In this document: positions 25,579-35,050 of the stretch, piece by piece
Numbering within the stretch: position 1 is the stretch's first letter
How the letters are laid out: the number at the start of each line of letters is the position of its first letter
Assembly: GCA_041394885.1 (NCBI GenBank)
Contig: JAWKHI010000013.1
Coordinates: 62,001 to 126,000 of the forward strand
Length of the DNA stretch: 64,000 bases
From: DSOI01 sp041394885
GTDB taxonomy: Bacteria; Acidobacteriota; Terriglobia; Bryobacterales; Bryobacteraceae
Reading direction: 5' to 3'
Position numbers and translations under genes: made by a program
The notes under the pieces: generated by a model
What the model was told of the DNA's origin: nothing
Database searches by the model: none
Seen by the model: the letters and a program-made list of their open reading frames with translations, nothing else

Positions 25579-26562
25579 ATGCGAGAAATCGTTTGTCTGC
25601 TGGCACTCACTGCGTCCACGGCGGCGCAGTGGACGTCGTTGTCGCCCGCGCGGGAGATCGCCGAACACTGGACCGTTGAGGGCGCCCCGGCGGACATATG
25701 GTCCCTCCGCGACGGCGTGATCCATTGCCTCGGCAAGCCGAACGGTTTTCTGCGCAGCCGGAAGTCTTACCGCAACTACGTGTTTCGCGCCGAGTGGCGA
25801 TTCATTGCCGCTGGCTGGCAAGGAGCTCCGGCGGAATGGCCTAACGCCGGCTTTTTCATTCATGCCAAAGAAACGGCGGACCAGTGGCCGCGCTCGCTCG
25901 AGGTGCAGGGGCATTTCGGCGAAGCGGGCAGCGTGTTCGGCGTGCGCGGGGGCAGTATCGTGGGTGCCAGGCGCGGCCCGATTGTGGAGAAGCGTCCCCG
26001 GTTCGGCGACTGGGACCGTTACGAAATCATCGCGAGGAATGGCTGGGTGCGCGTGATTCTCAACGGCGACGTGGTGAACGAGGGCTTCGCGGCTTCTCCC
26101 GACGAGGGGCACATCTGCCTGCAGTCGGAAGGGTGGCCGGTGGAGTATCGCAATCTACAGATCCTCGAGTTGAACGCCGGCGGTTTTCCGGAGCCCGCCA
26201 CAATCGAGCAAGACTTGCTGGAAGTGGCGCGCGTAGCGGTACGAGCCGTGGATGGCGCGCATCCGGACGAAGCGCTGTTGCAGCGTTTGACTCGCCTTAC
26301 CGGCTACGAGTACGGGGTTAATTTCTGGAAGCCCGTGGAAGGAAAGAAGACCGTGCGCCAGGCAATGGGTGGCGCGAGCGCACTCGGTAAAGGCGACGTC
26401 GCAATGACGTTCGAGATCCGCAAGGTGTTCGATCCAGGCCAGCGAATGACGGTGAAGGGCGACGGTTGGCTGGCGGTGCTCGCCCCCGTGTTGGCTTCGG
26501 CAGGCGATGGAATTAAGGTAGTGGGGATGGTCGAGATCGTGTGCCGGTATGGCGGACGTTGA
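25579..26562 (+). CDS. DUF1080-like secreted sugar-hydrolase-family protein
   Basis: A 327-residue exported protein with signal peptide MREIVCLLALTASTAAQ and a concanavalin-like DUF1080 (3-keto-disaccharide hydrolase) domain over about residues 20-200: WSLRDGVIHCLGKPNGFLRS, NYVFRAEWRF, GFFIHAKETADQWPRSLEVQ, and EYRNLQILELN. A C-terminal extension of about 120 residues has no assignment. ATG 25579 is favoured over 25570 because GGAAGGA (25564-25570) lies eight bases upstream. It is third in a run with the TPR and acetokinase-family genes. Confidence 0.72.
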   Translation: MREIVCLLALTASTAAQWTSLSPAREIAEHWTVEGAPADIWSLRDGVIHCLGKPNGFLRSRKSYRNYVFRAEWRFIAAGWQGAPAEWPNAGFFIHAKETADQWPRSLEVQGHFGEAGSVFGVRGGSIVGARRGPIVEKRPRFGDWDRYEIIARNGWVRVILNGDVVNEGFAASPDEGHICLQSEGWPVEYRNLQILELNAGGFPEPATIEQDLLEVARVAVRAVDGAHPDEALLQRLTRLTGYEYGVNFWKPVEGKKTVRQAMGGASALGKGDVAMTFEIRKVFDPGQRMTVKGDGWLAVLAPVLASAGDGIKVVGMVEIVCRYGGR

Positions 26563-26577
26563 CCCAGGTGGGAACGA

Positions 26578-27735
26578 TTATCGGCGGCGCGGACCGGAAT
26601 CATCGGCCCGGACCGGGATTGGCGCGGGTTCGAGCGGCGTTGGCGGCGGACCGAACCAGACGGCAATCCGAGACCAGTGCGTCCGGACTACCGACAGGCC
26701 GAGCATCAGCGGGATGATCGCAAAAGCCGCCAGCATCGCCTGATTGACGCTAAGATTCTCTTTCCACGCCCAGAACCAGCGGCCATACACCAGTTCGATG
26801 TGAACCCAGTACACCAGCAGTGACGTGGTGCCGAATTGCGCCACCCAACTCCACTTGTGGCTTCCCACCGCATAGCGAGTCCATACATAGGCGAACGAAA
26901 GCATCACCAGGATGATGCCGGTCTTGATGAAGACCAGCGCCGGACTGTCGAGCCAGAAATCGCTCTTCGTGTAGATGGAATAGGGAAGGTCCGCGAAATA
27001 GCGGGCCAACGCGATCAGAGTGAGGCCTCCGATGGCGGACCACTGCATCAGCCGTTCGATGGAGTCCTTTGAGATCGTGCGCAGCAGACTGCCGGTGCTC
27101 ACGCCGAAGGCCAGAAAAGCGGCCCACGGGAAGAATCCGAAGAAATTGTAGTCCGGCACGAAGTAGACGGCCAGGGGCCGCGGCACCAAGGACCAATCGA
27201 GCGAAGAGACCCACGGAGAGACCACCGCGATAGCGGCGCCGAGGGCCGCACACAGCCGCACGCGGTCTCGGGTGGTGAACACAGACATGACCGAAAGCAT
27301 GGCGATGGCGAGCCCCATCGCGTTCAGGATGTCCACCTTCAGCAAATCCGTCCAGGGACTGGACGGCTGGCCGAACAGCCAGAGTTGGAACCGGAAGGCA
27401 AAGGCCAGCGCGAACAGGTAACCCGCCCGGCGCAACGAGATCCAGAACCGCCGCATCGGCGCAATCTCTTTCCGCTGGGCCGAATCCATCAGAAAAGCCA
27501 GCGTCACGCCGGTAAGGAACAGAAAGAGCGCCGGCGGCAGCCCACCGATGAACTGCGACAGGACGTACACCGAGCTTTGGCGTCCGGGCTTGTCCGTAAA
27601 GGAATGGAACACGTGTCCCTGCAGCATGATCACCGCCGCAGCGCCGCGAAGCCAATCGAGGTAAGCCAGCCGCCGAGACGAGGCGTGTACGGTCTCCGCC
27701 TTTGGGTGTTTCTGGGAAGTGGAATCGAGACTCAT
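26578..27735 (-). CDS. HGSNAT-like/DUF1624 membrane acyltransferase
   Basis: A 385-residue polytopic membrane protein with about ten TM helices. The N-terminal signature LAYLDWLRGAAAVIMLQGHVFHSF matches the heparan-alpha-glucosaminide N-acetyltransferase catalytic family (formerly DUF1624), in which a conserved His in this region is central to transmembrane acetyl transfer. Further motifs: LFLFLTGVTLAFLM, LLKVDILNAMGLAIAML and FFPWAAFLAFGVSTG. It is expected to acetylate an amino sugar or similar acceptor at the envelope. It converges with the DUF1080 gene 15 bases away and lies 6 bases after the LolA-like gene. Confidence 0.8.
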   Translation of the reverse strand: MSLDSTSQKHPKAETVHASSRRLAYLDWLRGAAAVIMLQGHVFHSFTDKPGRQSSVYVLSQFIGGLPPALFLFLTGVTLAFLMDSAQRKEIAPMRRFWISLRRAGYLFALAFAFRFQLWLFGQPSSPWTDLLKVDILNAMGLAIAMLSVMSVFTTRDRVRLCAALGAAIAVVSPWVSSLDWSLVPRPLAVYFVPDYNFFGFFPWAAFLAFGVSTGSLLRTISKDSIERLMQWSAIGGLTLIALARYFADLPYSIYTKSDFWLDSPALVFIKTGIILVMLSFAYVWTRYAVGSHKWSWVAQFGTTSLLVYWVHIELVYGRWFWAWKENLSVNQAMLAAFAIIPLMLGLSVVRTHWSRIAVWFGPPPTPLEPAPIPVRADDSGPRRR

Positions 27736-27741
27736 GCGGTG

Positions 27742-28413
27742 CTATTGCCGTTGCGGGTACTCGCGCTTCACATCGGCCGGCAACGCGATTTGCAGCTTCG
27801 CCGGATCCAACCCCGGATTGAGCTTGATGCCCGAGTACGTCATGCGCATGTAGTTGCCGGAAGGTTCATAGAGCTTCTGCTGCACCGGATGGCCCCCGTC
27901 GGCGGCGACCCACAACTCGATCTTCGTATAGTGCTCACGTACCTTATCGGATTTTGGAATCAGTTCCAGGCGGGAGGTTTTGGTCTTAGCGATTGTTTCC
28001 TCGCCCGCGTACTTGAGATTGTAGGCACGGGCCAGCTCTTTTCCCGATGCGCCGAAGCCCAACAGCAGGAACTGCTCCACCAGCGACTTCTGCTTGCCCA
28101 AGTCGAAAATCTGGACCGTGTTGATTTTCGGGTTGAACACCTCGGCGGACCGGCTGCTAAAGGCGATATACCGTGGCTCGGGTTTGGTGAACTCCAGAAG
28201 CACACGCAAATCCTTACCCTTGCGCTGCATCGAGATGGAACCCGCGTCCAGCGAATTGTCATTGATGATGGCGGTGTGCATCACACGATCGAACTGAGCG
28301 GTGATCCCCTTGAAAGAAGGCGCCGCCTGATCCATCCGCGCCAGCACGCTCTGCAGCGTCGTTTGTGCGCAGGCCAAGCTTGAAAACAACAACAGTGCGA
28401 TCGGTGCTCTCAT
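27742..28413 (-). CDS. LolA-like periplasmic lipoprotein carrier
   Basis: A 223-residue protein with signal peptide MRAPIALLLFSSLACAQ and a LolA-like fold: repeated beta-strands with GSISMQRKGKDLRVLLEFTKPEPRYI, VQIFDLGKQKSLVEQFLLLG and KIELWVAADGGHPVQQKLYEP. LolA shuttles lipoproteins to the outer membrane; variants of this fold also carry glycolipids or polyketides. It lies between the HGSNAT-like gene and a small membrane protein, which suggests an envelope-lipid role, but the ligand is unknown. Confidence 0.78.
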   Translation of the reverse strand: MRAPIALLLFSSLACAQTTLQSVLARMDQAAPSFKGITAQFDRVMHTAIINDNSLDAGSISMQRKGKDLRVLLEFTKPEPRYIAFSSRSAEVFNPKINTVQIFDLGKQKSLVEQFLLLGFGASGKELARAYNLKYAGEETIAKTKTSRLELIPKSDKVREHYTKIELWVAADGGHPVQQKLYEPSGNYMRMTYSGIKLNPGLDPAKLQIALPADVKREYPQRQ

Positions 28414-28442
28414 CGGTCTCTGAATACTGCAGACGCCGCCCG

Positions 28443-28808
28443 CTAGGGCCGGGTGTACACGATGTATCCGCGAAGTTCTTTTTCTTCTTTATCGAACACA
28501 GTCTCGACGCGCTGCAGCACGCGGTCCCGGTTGCCGGCCTGGGAACGGATCAACCGTTGGAGTTCGGCGTCGCGCGCAGTGCCGTCGAATCCGGATACCA
28601 ACTCGGGTTCCACCAGAAATGTACTGGTTTCCTGGTGCGTGGACAGCAACATCACTTGTCGCGGCCGTGGCTGATCCCCAAAGATGTGCCGCGGAGTGAA
28701 GAAGATGAAGGCCAGAATCAGCCCGACCATAACGTCGTATTGCCACGTTGCGCGCGCATAGTCCCAGAGGACGAATCGCTTCAGGCCGGCGAAGAAACCA
28801 CCGTTCAT
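28443..28808 (-). CDS. Small single-span membrane protein
   Basis: A 121-residue protein with one TM helix at about 22-38 (WQYDVMVGLILAFIFFTP), followed by a soluble domain (LVEPELVSGFDGTARDAELQ, ending FDKEEKELRGYIVYTRP). I do not recognise the family. It lies 29 bases upstream of the LolA-like gene on the same strand, so the pair is probably co-transcribed and could act together at the inner membrane. Confidence 0.6.
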   Translation of the reverse strand: MNGGFFAGLKRFVLWDYARATWQYDVMVGLILAFIFFTPRHIFGDQPRPRQVMLLSTHQETSTFLVEPELVSGFDGTARDAELQRLIRSQAGNRDRVLQRVETVFDKEEKELRGYIVYTRP

Positions 28809-28861
28809 ATTCTTCTTCAGTGTAGCGGATCCCTGGGCCCGTTGCCGGGGAACCTAAATGA

Positions 28862-28867
28862 TATAAT
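28862..28867 (+). promoter_or_regulatory. -10 box of the cytochrome/WD40 operon
   Basis: A perfect TATAAT at 28862-28867 lies 22 bases before the ATG at 28890. The nearest -35-like hexamer is TTGCCG at 28842-28847, at a short spacing of 14, so only the -10 is convincing. It would drive the three overlapping genes to 34728. Confidence 0.45.
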
Positions 28868-28889
28868 TTCGGACACATTGAGCCTCTCT

Positions 28890-30233
28890 ATGATCCGGAG
28901 CCTTCTCGTCTTTTGCCTGCTCGCGGGCCTGCACGCCAGCGCCGCGGATCCGGTCAGTTTTTCGCGCCAGATCAAGCCGCTTCTCTCGCGCCAATGCGCC
29001 GCCTGCCATCAGCCGCAGTCCAAACAGGCGGACCTCGTTCTGACTACGTACGCCGACTTTCGCAAGGGCGGCCGAAAGGGTCCGGCTTGGGTGGCCGGTA
29101 AACCGGACGACAGCGTGGTGATCGGCTACATCACCGGCAAGATGGAACCTCGAATGCCAATGGGAGGCAAGCCCCTGTCCGGCGACGTAGTGGACCTGTT
29201 CCGGCGCTGGATCGAGGAGGGGGCCAAGGACGACACAGGCGCCGTCTCGAACGCGGCGCCGAAACGGGAACCCACCAGCTACAAAACCGCGCCGCTGGTG
29301 ACGGCGTTCGCATTTTCGCCCGACGGAAAGACGCTCGCTGTTTCCGGCTACCACGAGATCCTGCTCAACGGCCTCGACGGCAAGTTGTTGGGAAGGCTGG
29401 TGGGAGAGTCCATGCGGATCCACTCGGTTTCGTTCACCCCCGACGGCAGGAAACTGGTGGCGGTGGGCGGCGATCCGGCACGCATGGGCGAAGTGCAGGT
29501 GTGGGACGTGGCCTCGCGGAAGCTGCTGCACTCGATCGAGGCATCCACCGACACGCTGTTCGGCGGGTCCATCTCCCCCGACGGAAAGTTGCTGGCATGT
29601 GGAGCGGCCGACAAGGCCATCCGGCTCTACGATATCGAAACCGGCAAGGAACTCCGCAAAATGGAGCATCATGAGGACTGGGTGTTCCAGACCGTGTTCG
29701 GCGTGGATGGCAAACGCCTGGTGACGGTGGGCCGTGACAGGGCCGCGAAGTTGATCGACACAGGGACCGGACGCTTCATCGAAAACGTGAATCTCCTTCG
29801 TGACGCACTGACGGCCGTGGTGCGGCACCCCAAGAAGGATTGGGTGGCAATCGGCGGCGCCGAACGGATTCCATACCTGTACCGCATGGACCGTCCGCGC
29901 GCGATGCGAATCGCAGACGATTCCACGCTCATCCGCAAGTTTGACCGGCAGGACGGTCCGATTCTGGCTTTGGCATTGTCGCCCGATGGATCGAAGCTCG
30001 CCGTGGGCGCCGAGGTGGGCGACGTACGGGTTTACGACACCGAGTCCGGCGAGGTGACGGCGAAATGTTCCGGGCATGCCGGGGGAATCTACGCGCTCCA
30101 GTTCACGCCGGATGGATCGCAGCTGGTAACTGGGGGCTTTGACGGAAAGCTCCGTTTCTACGACATGACGGGCGCGCTGGTGAGGGCATTCGTCGCGGCC
30201 CCGGTTGCGGGAACCCAGGTGGCACGGCAATGA
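28890..30233 (+). CDS. Secreted c-type cytochrome (PSCyt1)-WD40 protein
   Basis: A 447-residue exported protein. The signal peptide is MIRSLLVFCLLAGLHASAAD. A Planctomycete-type cytochrome domain carries the haem motif CAACH in SRQIKPLLSRQCAACHQP (about 25-110), including the conserved PMGGKPLSGDVVDLFRRWI segment. A WD40 propeller follows from about 135 to the end, with repeats such as VTAFAFSPDGKTLAVSG, GGSISPDGKLLACGA and IYALQFTPDGSQLVTGG. ATG 28890 is used; longer upstream frames have no signal peptide. It overlaps the PPC gene by ATGA. Such cassettes are abundant in Solibacter-like genomes and Planctomycetes; their chemistry is unestablished. Confidence 0.88.
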   Translation: MIRSLLVFCLLAGLHASAADPVSFSRQIKPLLSRQCAACHQPQSKQADLVLTTYADFRKGGRKGPAWVAGKPDDSVVIGYITGKMEPRMPMGGKPLSGDVVDLFRRWIEEGAKDDTGAVSNAAPKREPTSYKTAPLVTAFAFSPDGKTLAVSGYHEILLNGLDGKLLGRLVGESMRIHSVSFTPDGRKLVAVGGDPARMGEVQVWDVASRKLLHSIEASTDTLFGGSISPDGKLLACGAADKAIRLYDIETGKELRKMEHHEDWVFQTVFGVDGKRLVTVGRDRAAKLIDTGTGRFIENVNLLRDALTAVVRHPKKDWVAIGGAERIPYLYRMDRPRAMRIADDSTLIRKFDRQDGPILALALSPDGSKLAVGAEVGDVRVYDTESGEVTAKCSGHAGGIYALQFTPDGSQLVTGGFDGKLRFYDMTGALVRAFVAAPVAGTQVARQ

Positions 30234-32569
30234 GCACACGGTTTCTGATCCACAGCACGCTCGCTTTGGGCATGGCAACCGGCATAGCCTGGGCGGAACC
30301 ATCCATAGGAAAGATTGAACCGCGAGGAGGCCAGCGCGGCAAGTCGCTGACGCTGGTACTGAAGGGATCCGGCCTCACCGAAGGGGCGCGGATCGAAACG
30401 TCGATACCGGGCACCCTGTCTCGTCTGTCCCCGGCCAAGGAAGCGAAGGAGGGCGCCGAACTGCCCTTCCTGCTGGAACTGAAAACGGACGCGTCCGTGG
30501 GCTTGTATCCGGTGCGTGTGGTTACCGAGGAAGGCGTCTCCAACGTGATGCTGTTCTCAGTCGGCGCGTTCCCGGAGATGGAAGAGAAGGAGACGGACAA
30601 TCCAAAGGCGTCCAATGGCAGTCTGCAGTCCGCCGAACAGGTGGAGTCACTGCCGGTGACCATCAACGGCACCTTGACGCCTGCTGATGTGGATCTGTTT
30701 GAATTCGCCGTAAGAACTCCGCAAAAGTTGGTGTTCGAAGTGGAAGCAGCTTCGGCTGCCAGCGCCATCGATCCGGCAATCGAAATCCTCGATGCGGCCG
30801 GAAAGAAAGTGGCTCACAACGACGATGCCGAACCTTCAGGCATTGATTCGCGCCTGGAACACGCATTCACCAAGCCGGGCACTTACTATCTCCGCGTTCA
30901 CGACTCCAAGTATAGTTCTCAGAAAGATAACTTCTACCGCGTAAAAGTAGGCGCGTATCCGTATCATGAGGCGATGTTCCCGTTGGGCGGAAAGCGGGGC
31001 CAGCCGGCAGCCGTGGAATTGATCGGTGGCAATCTCACCAAGAACGTCCGCGTTGACGTCGAAACCCAGTCACGGCGGCGATGGATTCCGGTGCCGCTCG
31101 ACGGATCCGCTTCCCTGCCCGCCCTGTTCGAGCTGAGCGACAAGACTGAGGCAATAGAGCCCGAAACCGAAACCGGCGTGAAGGCGCTTCTCGCCGGCGG
31201 CGTCATCAACGGACGCATCGGCGTGAAGGGCGAGGTGGACAAGTACCGCCTACCGGTGAAAGCTGGCGAGGAATGGATCGTCGTCCTCACCGCGGCGTCA
31301 ACCGGTGCTTCCTTCCTGGATGCGCTGGTGACGGTCACCGATTCGGCGGGCAAGAAGATCGAATCCCGCGACGACCTCGGCGGGTCTGACCCGGTGATCC
31401 CCTTCACGGTGCCCAAGGACGTAACCGAAGTGATCGTGACCGTGGAAGATCTGCAAGGGCGCGGCGGCCCCGGATACGGATACCGGCTGGAAGCACGCAA
31501 GGAAGCGGCCGACTTTGAAGTTACTCTGCTGACGCCTTACGTGAATGTGCCGGCCGGGGGCACCGAAATCGTTCAGGCGAGGATACAGCGCCGCGGTTAT
31601 GACGGCCCCATGCGTCTGTGGATCGAAAATCTACCCAACGGTTTCGCGCAGGCCGGAGGCACCGTGGCCCCATCGGCCGCGTCGCAGCGTTTCGATGACC
31701 CCAATCCGCGATTCGGAGCGAATACTTCAACGATCACCATTACGGCCGAACCGGGTGTGGCTCCGCAGACCGCGAACCTGCGCGTTGTTGCGATCGCGGA
31801 ACTCGAAGGCGGAGGGAGGATCGTGCGCGAGGCCGAGGGACCGGGTTTGATGACCACCGTGCGCGGCGGGCGTGGGTCCACGGTCACCGCCCGCTGGCTC
31901 GAAATGGACCTGCCCATGGGTGTCGATCGCGCCACGGGAGTGAAGCTCGCGTCGCCAATTTCTTACGCGCGCATCGCCCAAGGCGTCGAGTATCCGCTCA
32001 CGGTGAAGCTGACCGGCGCCAGCATGAAGAGCATGGGGCTGCGGCAGAACGTGGCCACACAGGTGGGTAACCTTCGCATCAATCAGGGCCAGGAATCGAC
32101 GACGCCCAATGAAGGCACGCTTTATGTCAACACCAACTTCGCCACGCCATTGACCAGTTTCGATTTTCTGCCGCAGGTGAACGTCACAAGGGGAGGCGAG
32201 CAGGTGAACGTCTATGCGCCGATCATTACCTTTGAGGTGGTGCCCGGCTATCAGATTTGGCCCGCCGCCAACCAGTGGAGTTTGACGCGGGGAGGCACGC
32301 TGCAGATTGCCGGCAACGTACATCGCGAGCCTACCTTCGAAGGCGGAATCGTCCGGATCGAAGCACAGGATTTGCCTGAAGGGGTCACATGCGCTGCCGC
32401 CGAGGTGGCCGCCGCCGATCGGGGGTTCAGCATCGCTTGCAACGCGGCAGCCGACGCCGCAACGGGAACGCATGAGGTCCGGTTGGTGTCGCAAGCTCCC
32501 GACACCGGGCGTAAGGCGAAAGATACATACAAAGGTCCGGAAGTTAACGGAAAACTGAGGGTTGAATGA
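30230..32569 (+). CDS. Secreted PPC-domain protein of the PSCyt cassette
   Basis: A 779-residue exported protein with signal peptide (IHSTLALGMATGIAWA). It starts with an IPT/TIG-like beta domain (IGKIEPRGGQRGKSLTLVLK), followed by bacterial pre-peptidase C-terminal (PPC) domains seen as VTINGTLTPADVDLFEFAV and KPGTYYLRVHDSKYSSQKDN, and a second set near GVKGEVDKYRLPVKAGEEWI. The rest is beta-rich with no catalytic motif. It is probably a binding or assembly component for the flanking cytochrome proteins. Overlaps both neighbours by ATGA (30230-30233 and 32566-32569). Confidence 0.83.
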   Translation: MSTRFLIHSTLALGMATGIAWAEPSIGKIEPRGGQRGKSLTLVLKGSGLTEGARIETSIPGTLSRLSPAKEAKEGAELPFLLELKTDASVGLYPVRVVTEEGVSNVMLFSVGAFPEMEEKETDNPKASNGSLQSAEQVESLPVTINGTLTPADVDLFEFAVRTPQKLVFEVEAASAASAIDPAIEILDAAGKKVAHNDDAEPSGIDSRLEHAFTKPGTYYLRVHDSKYSSQKDNFYRVKVGAYPYHEAMFPLGGKRGQPAAVELIGGNLTKNVRVDVETQSRRRWIPVPLDGSASLPALFELSDKTEAIEPETETGVKALLAGGVINGRIGVKGEVDKYRLPVKAGEEWIVVLTAASTGASFLDALVTVTDSAGKKIESRDDLGGSDPVIPFTVPKDVTEVIVTVEDLQGRGGPGYGYRLEARKEAADFEVTLLTPYVNVPAGGTEIVQARIQRRGYDGPMRLWIENLPNGFAQAGGTVAPSAASQRFDDPNPRFGANTSTITITAEPGVAPQTANLRVVAIAELEGGGRIVREAEGPGLMTTVRGGRGSTVTARWLEMDLPMGVDRATGVKLASPISYARIAQGVEYPLTVKLTGASMKSMGLRQNVATQVGNLRINQGQESTTPNEGTLYVNTNFATPLTSFDFLPQVNVTRGGEQVNVYAPIITFEVVPGYQIWPAANQWSLTRGGTLQIAGNVHREPTFEGGIVRIEAQDLPEGVTCAAAEVAAADRGFSIACNAAADAATGTHEVRLVSQAPDTGRKAKDTYKGPEVNGKLRVE

Positions 32570-34728
32570 AAATCGCATTACTGGGATTGAGTACGGTTCT
32601 GATAGCGTGGGGAGCTCCGCTTTCGTACGTCAAAGACGTGCAGCCGATCCTCAACAAGACGGGTTGCACGTCGGGGCCATGCCACGGCGGTGCGAAAGGA
32701 AAGAACGGGTTCAAACTCTCCCTGCGCGGCTACGACCCCGAGTTCGACTATCGCGCGATCGTGCATGAAATGGCTGGGCGGCGCTGGAATCGCACCGAAC
32801 CGGCCAAGAGCCTTATCCTGTTGAAACCCTCCATGGAGTTGGCCCACGGCGGAGGACTGCGCCTGGAAGCGGGGTCGGACCGCTACAACCTCATTCTCGA
32901 ATGGATCTCCCAAGGCGCGCCTTTCGGTGATCCGGTGTCGGGAGCGGTGACGAAACTCGAGGTCACTCCGGGCGAGGTGCTCGTGGAGAAGTCCGGCGCT
33001 GAGCAGCAACTCGAGGTGATTGCCCACTACGCCGACGGTTCCCGCCGCGACGTCACGAAGCTGGCGGGGTATAGCTCGAACACACCGCAGAACGCGGAAG
33101 TCAACGAAGACGGGGTGATCAAGACGTTGCGGACCGGAGAATCCGCGATGCTCGTCCGCTACGAGGGCAAGCTTTCGGTCATCAACGTGACTGCTGTCAC
33201 GGACCGCGGCGGTTTCGCATGGAAGCCGGTGGCTGAGCATAACTACATCGACAAGCACGTCAACGCCAAGCTACAGCGCTTGAAGATACTGCCGTCCACC
33301 TTGGCCGGTGATGCGGAGTTCCTTCGCCGCGTGTATTTCGACCTGATTGGCATCCCTCCGTCGCCGGCAGAAGCGAAGGCGTTTCTCGCCGATAAAGCCG
33401 CTTCACGGCAAAAGCGCGCCGCGGTCGTAGATCGCTTGCTCGAGAGGCCCGAGTTTGTGAACCATTGGGCTGTGAAGTGGAGTGACCTGCTTCAGGTGAA
33501 CAGAACCAAGCTTGGCGACAAGGGAGTTTGGGCCTTTCGCGATTGGATCCGTGAGTCGCTCGCCGAAAACAGACCCTACGATCGAATGGTTCGAGAGTTA
33601 CTCACCGCCCGCGGATCCACGCATCGGAATCCACCCGCGAATTTCTTCCGGTTCACCAAGGAGCCGAAGGTTGCCATGGAAACGACCACGCAGTTGTTTC
33701 TTGGCGTCCGGATGGTGTGCGCCCAGTGTCACGACCATCCCTTCGAGCAGTGGACACAAAATCAGTACTACAACCTCACGGCCTTCTTCGGAAAAATGGC
33801 CGTGAAAAGCGGCGACAACCCCGACGAGCAGGTGGTCTACGACAAGCGCGAAGAGTTCGACATCCTCCATCCCAAGGATTCGCGCGTCATGCCGGCGAAG
33901 TTTCTCTACGACGTGAAGAACATTGACCTGCGCGAGGATGCGCTCCGCGAGTCCCTGGCCGCCTGGGTCACTTCAAAAGACAATGTCCTGTTTGCCAAAT
34001 CTCTCGTCAACCGCTTCTGGAGCTACTTCTTCGCGCGCGGAATCATTGACCCCGTCGACGATATTCGAGCTTCGAACCCGCCAACCAATCCGGCCTTGCT
34101 GGACGCATTGACGGCGGACTTCCGCGAGCATGACTACGACTTACGGCATCTCATCCGCACCATCGTTAACTCCCGTACGTACCAGTTGAGTTATGCCACC
34201 AACGAATGGAATGAAAGCGACGACATCAACTACTCGCACTTCCTTCCCCGCCGGCTTTCCAGTGAGCAAATGTTCGATGCGATTCATCTGGCGGCGGGCG
34301 CCAAGCCCAAAATCGAGAACGTTCCCGACAACTCCCTGGCGCAAGACATTCCCGATCCGGCCGTGGGCAAAGGTGGATTCCTGGACGTCTTCGGGCGTCC
34401 GGAGCGGCAGACCTCTTGCGAGTGCGAGCGCCGCGCGGACGTGAGCCTCGTGCAGGCGCTCAGCCTACTCAACGGCGAGACGATCGCAGAGGCGATCGCG
34501 GATCCAGAGGGCCGCATCTCCAAGTTGATCCTCGGCGGGGCGAACGACCGGAAGCTCATTGAAGAGATCTACTTCGCGACGCTCGGCCGGTCGCCCGAGT
34601 CGGCCGAGTTGGACCAGGCACTGACATACATCGCCAAGGGCGCGGGCGCAGGCGTGGGCCGGGCCGAGCGCGCGCAGGATCTGATGTGGGCTTTATTCAA
34701 CTCGAACGCCTTCTTGTTCAACAGGTAA
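32566..34728 (+). CDS. DUF1549/DUF1553 (PSCyt2-PSD1) cytochrome-like protein
   Basis: A 720-residue exported protein. Signal peptide to about 17, then the haem-type segment GCTSGPCHGGAKGKNGFKLS with a CX4CH motif, a Big2-like beta domain (about 135-200), DUF1549 (ILPSTLAGDAEFLRRVYFDL to VCAQCHDHPFEQW, with a CX2CH motif) and DUF1553 (LAAWVTSKDNVLFAKSLVNR, SYFFARGIIDPVDDIR, HFLPRRLSSEQMFDAIHLA). Domain order is typical for the family. The extracellular or periplasmic substrate is unknown; polysaccharide oxidation has been suggested from genomic context. Third gene of the operon. Confidence 0.9.
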   Translation: MKIALLGLSTVLIAWGAPLSYVKDVQPILNKTGCTSGPCHGGAKGKNGFKLSLRGYDPEFDYRAIVHEMAGRRWNRTEPAKSLILLKPSMELAHGGGLRLEAGSDRYNLILEWISQGAPFGDPVSGAVTKLEVTPGEVLVEKSGAEQQLEVIAHYADGSRRDVTKLAGYSSNTPQNAEVNEDGVIKTLRTGESAMLVRYEGKLSVINVTAVTDRGGFAWKPVAEHNYIDKHVNAKLQRLKILPSTLAGDAEFLRRVYFDLIGIPPSPAEAKAFLADKAASRQKRAAVVDRLLERPEFVNHWAVKWSDLLQVNRTKLGDKGVWAFRDWIRESLAENRPYDRMVRELLTARGSTHRNPPANFFRFTKEPKVAMETTTQLFLGVRMVCAQCHDHPFEQWTQNQYYNLTAFFGKMAVKSGDNPDEQVVYDKREEFDILHPKDSRVMPAKFLYDVKNIDLREDALRESLAAWVTSKDNVLFAKSLVNRFWSYFFARGIIDPVDDIRASNPPTNPALLDALTADFREHDYDLRHLIRTIVNSRTYQLSYATNEWNESDDINYSHFLPRRLSSEQMFDAIHLAAGAKPKIENVPDNSLAQDIPDPAVGKGGFLDVFGRPERQTSCECERRADVSLVQALSLLNGETIAEAIADPEGRISKLILGGANDRKLIEEIYFATLGRSPESAELDQALTYIAKGAGAGVGRAERAQDLMWALFNSNAFLFNR

Positions 34729-34743
34729 CACCGATCCGCTCGG

Positions 34744-34974
34744 CTACCAATCCGGGTCGATGGCCAGCGTATTGACTACCGGGTCCGAGTGCTCTTCCAA
34801 TTCGAGTTCTCCGACCGCCCCGTGATGGCAGGGAGACCGGAGCAGGGCGAGTCCGTAGGCCATTTGCCCCTGCTCTCCGGCATACGGGTGATCCTCCTGG
34901 CCGACGCACAGGCGATCGAGGCCCAACTGCCCGATGGCGTGCGCCTCGGCGTGAACGAGGAAGGCGGCGATCAT
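34744..34974 (-). CDS. Possible small hypothetical protein in the 34729-35050 gap
   Basis: The only long gap here (322 bases) holds a minus-strand frame of 76 codons from ATG 34972-34974, extendable to GTG 34999-35001. Codon third positions are mostly G or C, as in real genes of this genome, and the product (MIAAFLVHAEAHAIGQLGLD, ending VVNTLAIDPDW) has a protein-like composition with several His and two Cys. There is no Shine-Dalgarno and I do not recognise the family; it could also be a gene remnant. The gap otherwise shows no promoter or terminator I can name. Confidence 0.4.
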   Translation of the reverse strand: MIAAFLVHAEAHAIGQLGLDRLCVGQEDHPYAGEQGQMAYGLALLRSPCHHGAVGELELEEHSDPVVNTLAIDPDW

Positions 34975-35050
34975 CGAGGGTTCGCGTCGAATATGGTCCA
35001 CTGGCTATCGCGGATGAACTGAACCCGGTGAAAGTGGTACTTTGGTGAGC

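Noticed and set aside
32650..32700. CX4CH motif as a novel haem site
   Set aside because: This spacing appears to be normal for the N terminus of this Planctomycete-type family, so it is not reported as unusual.
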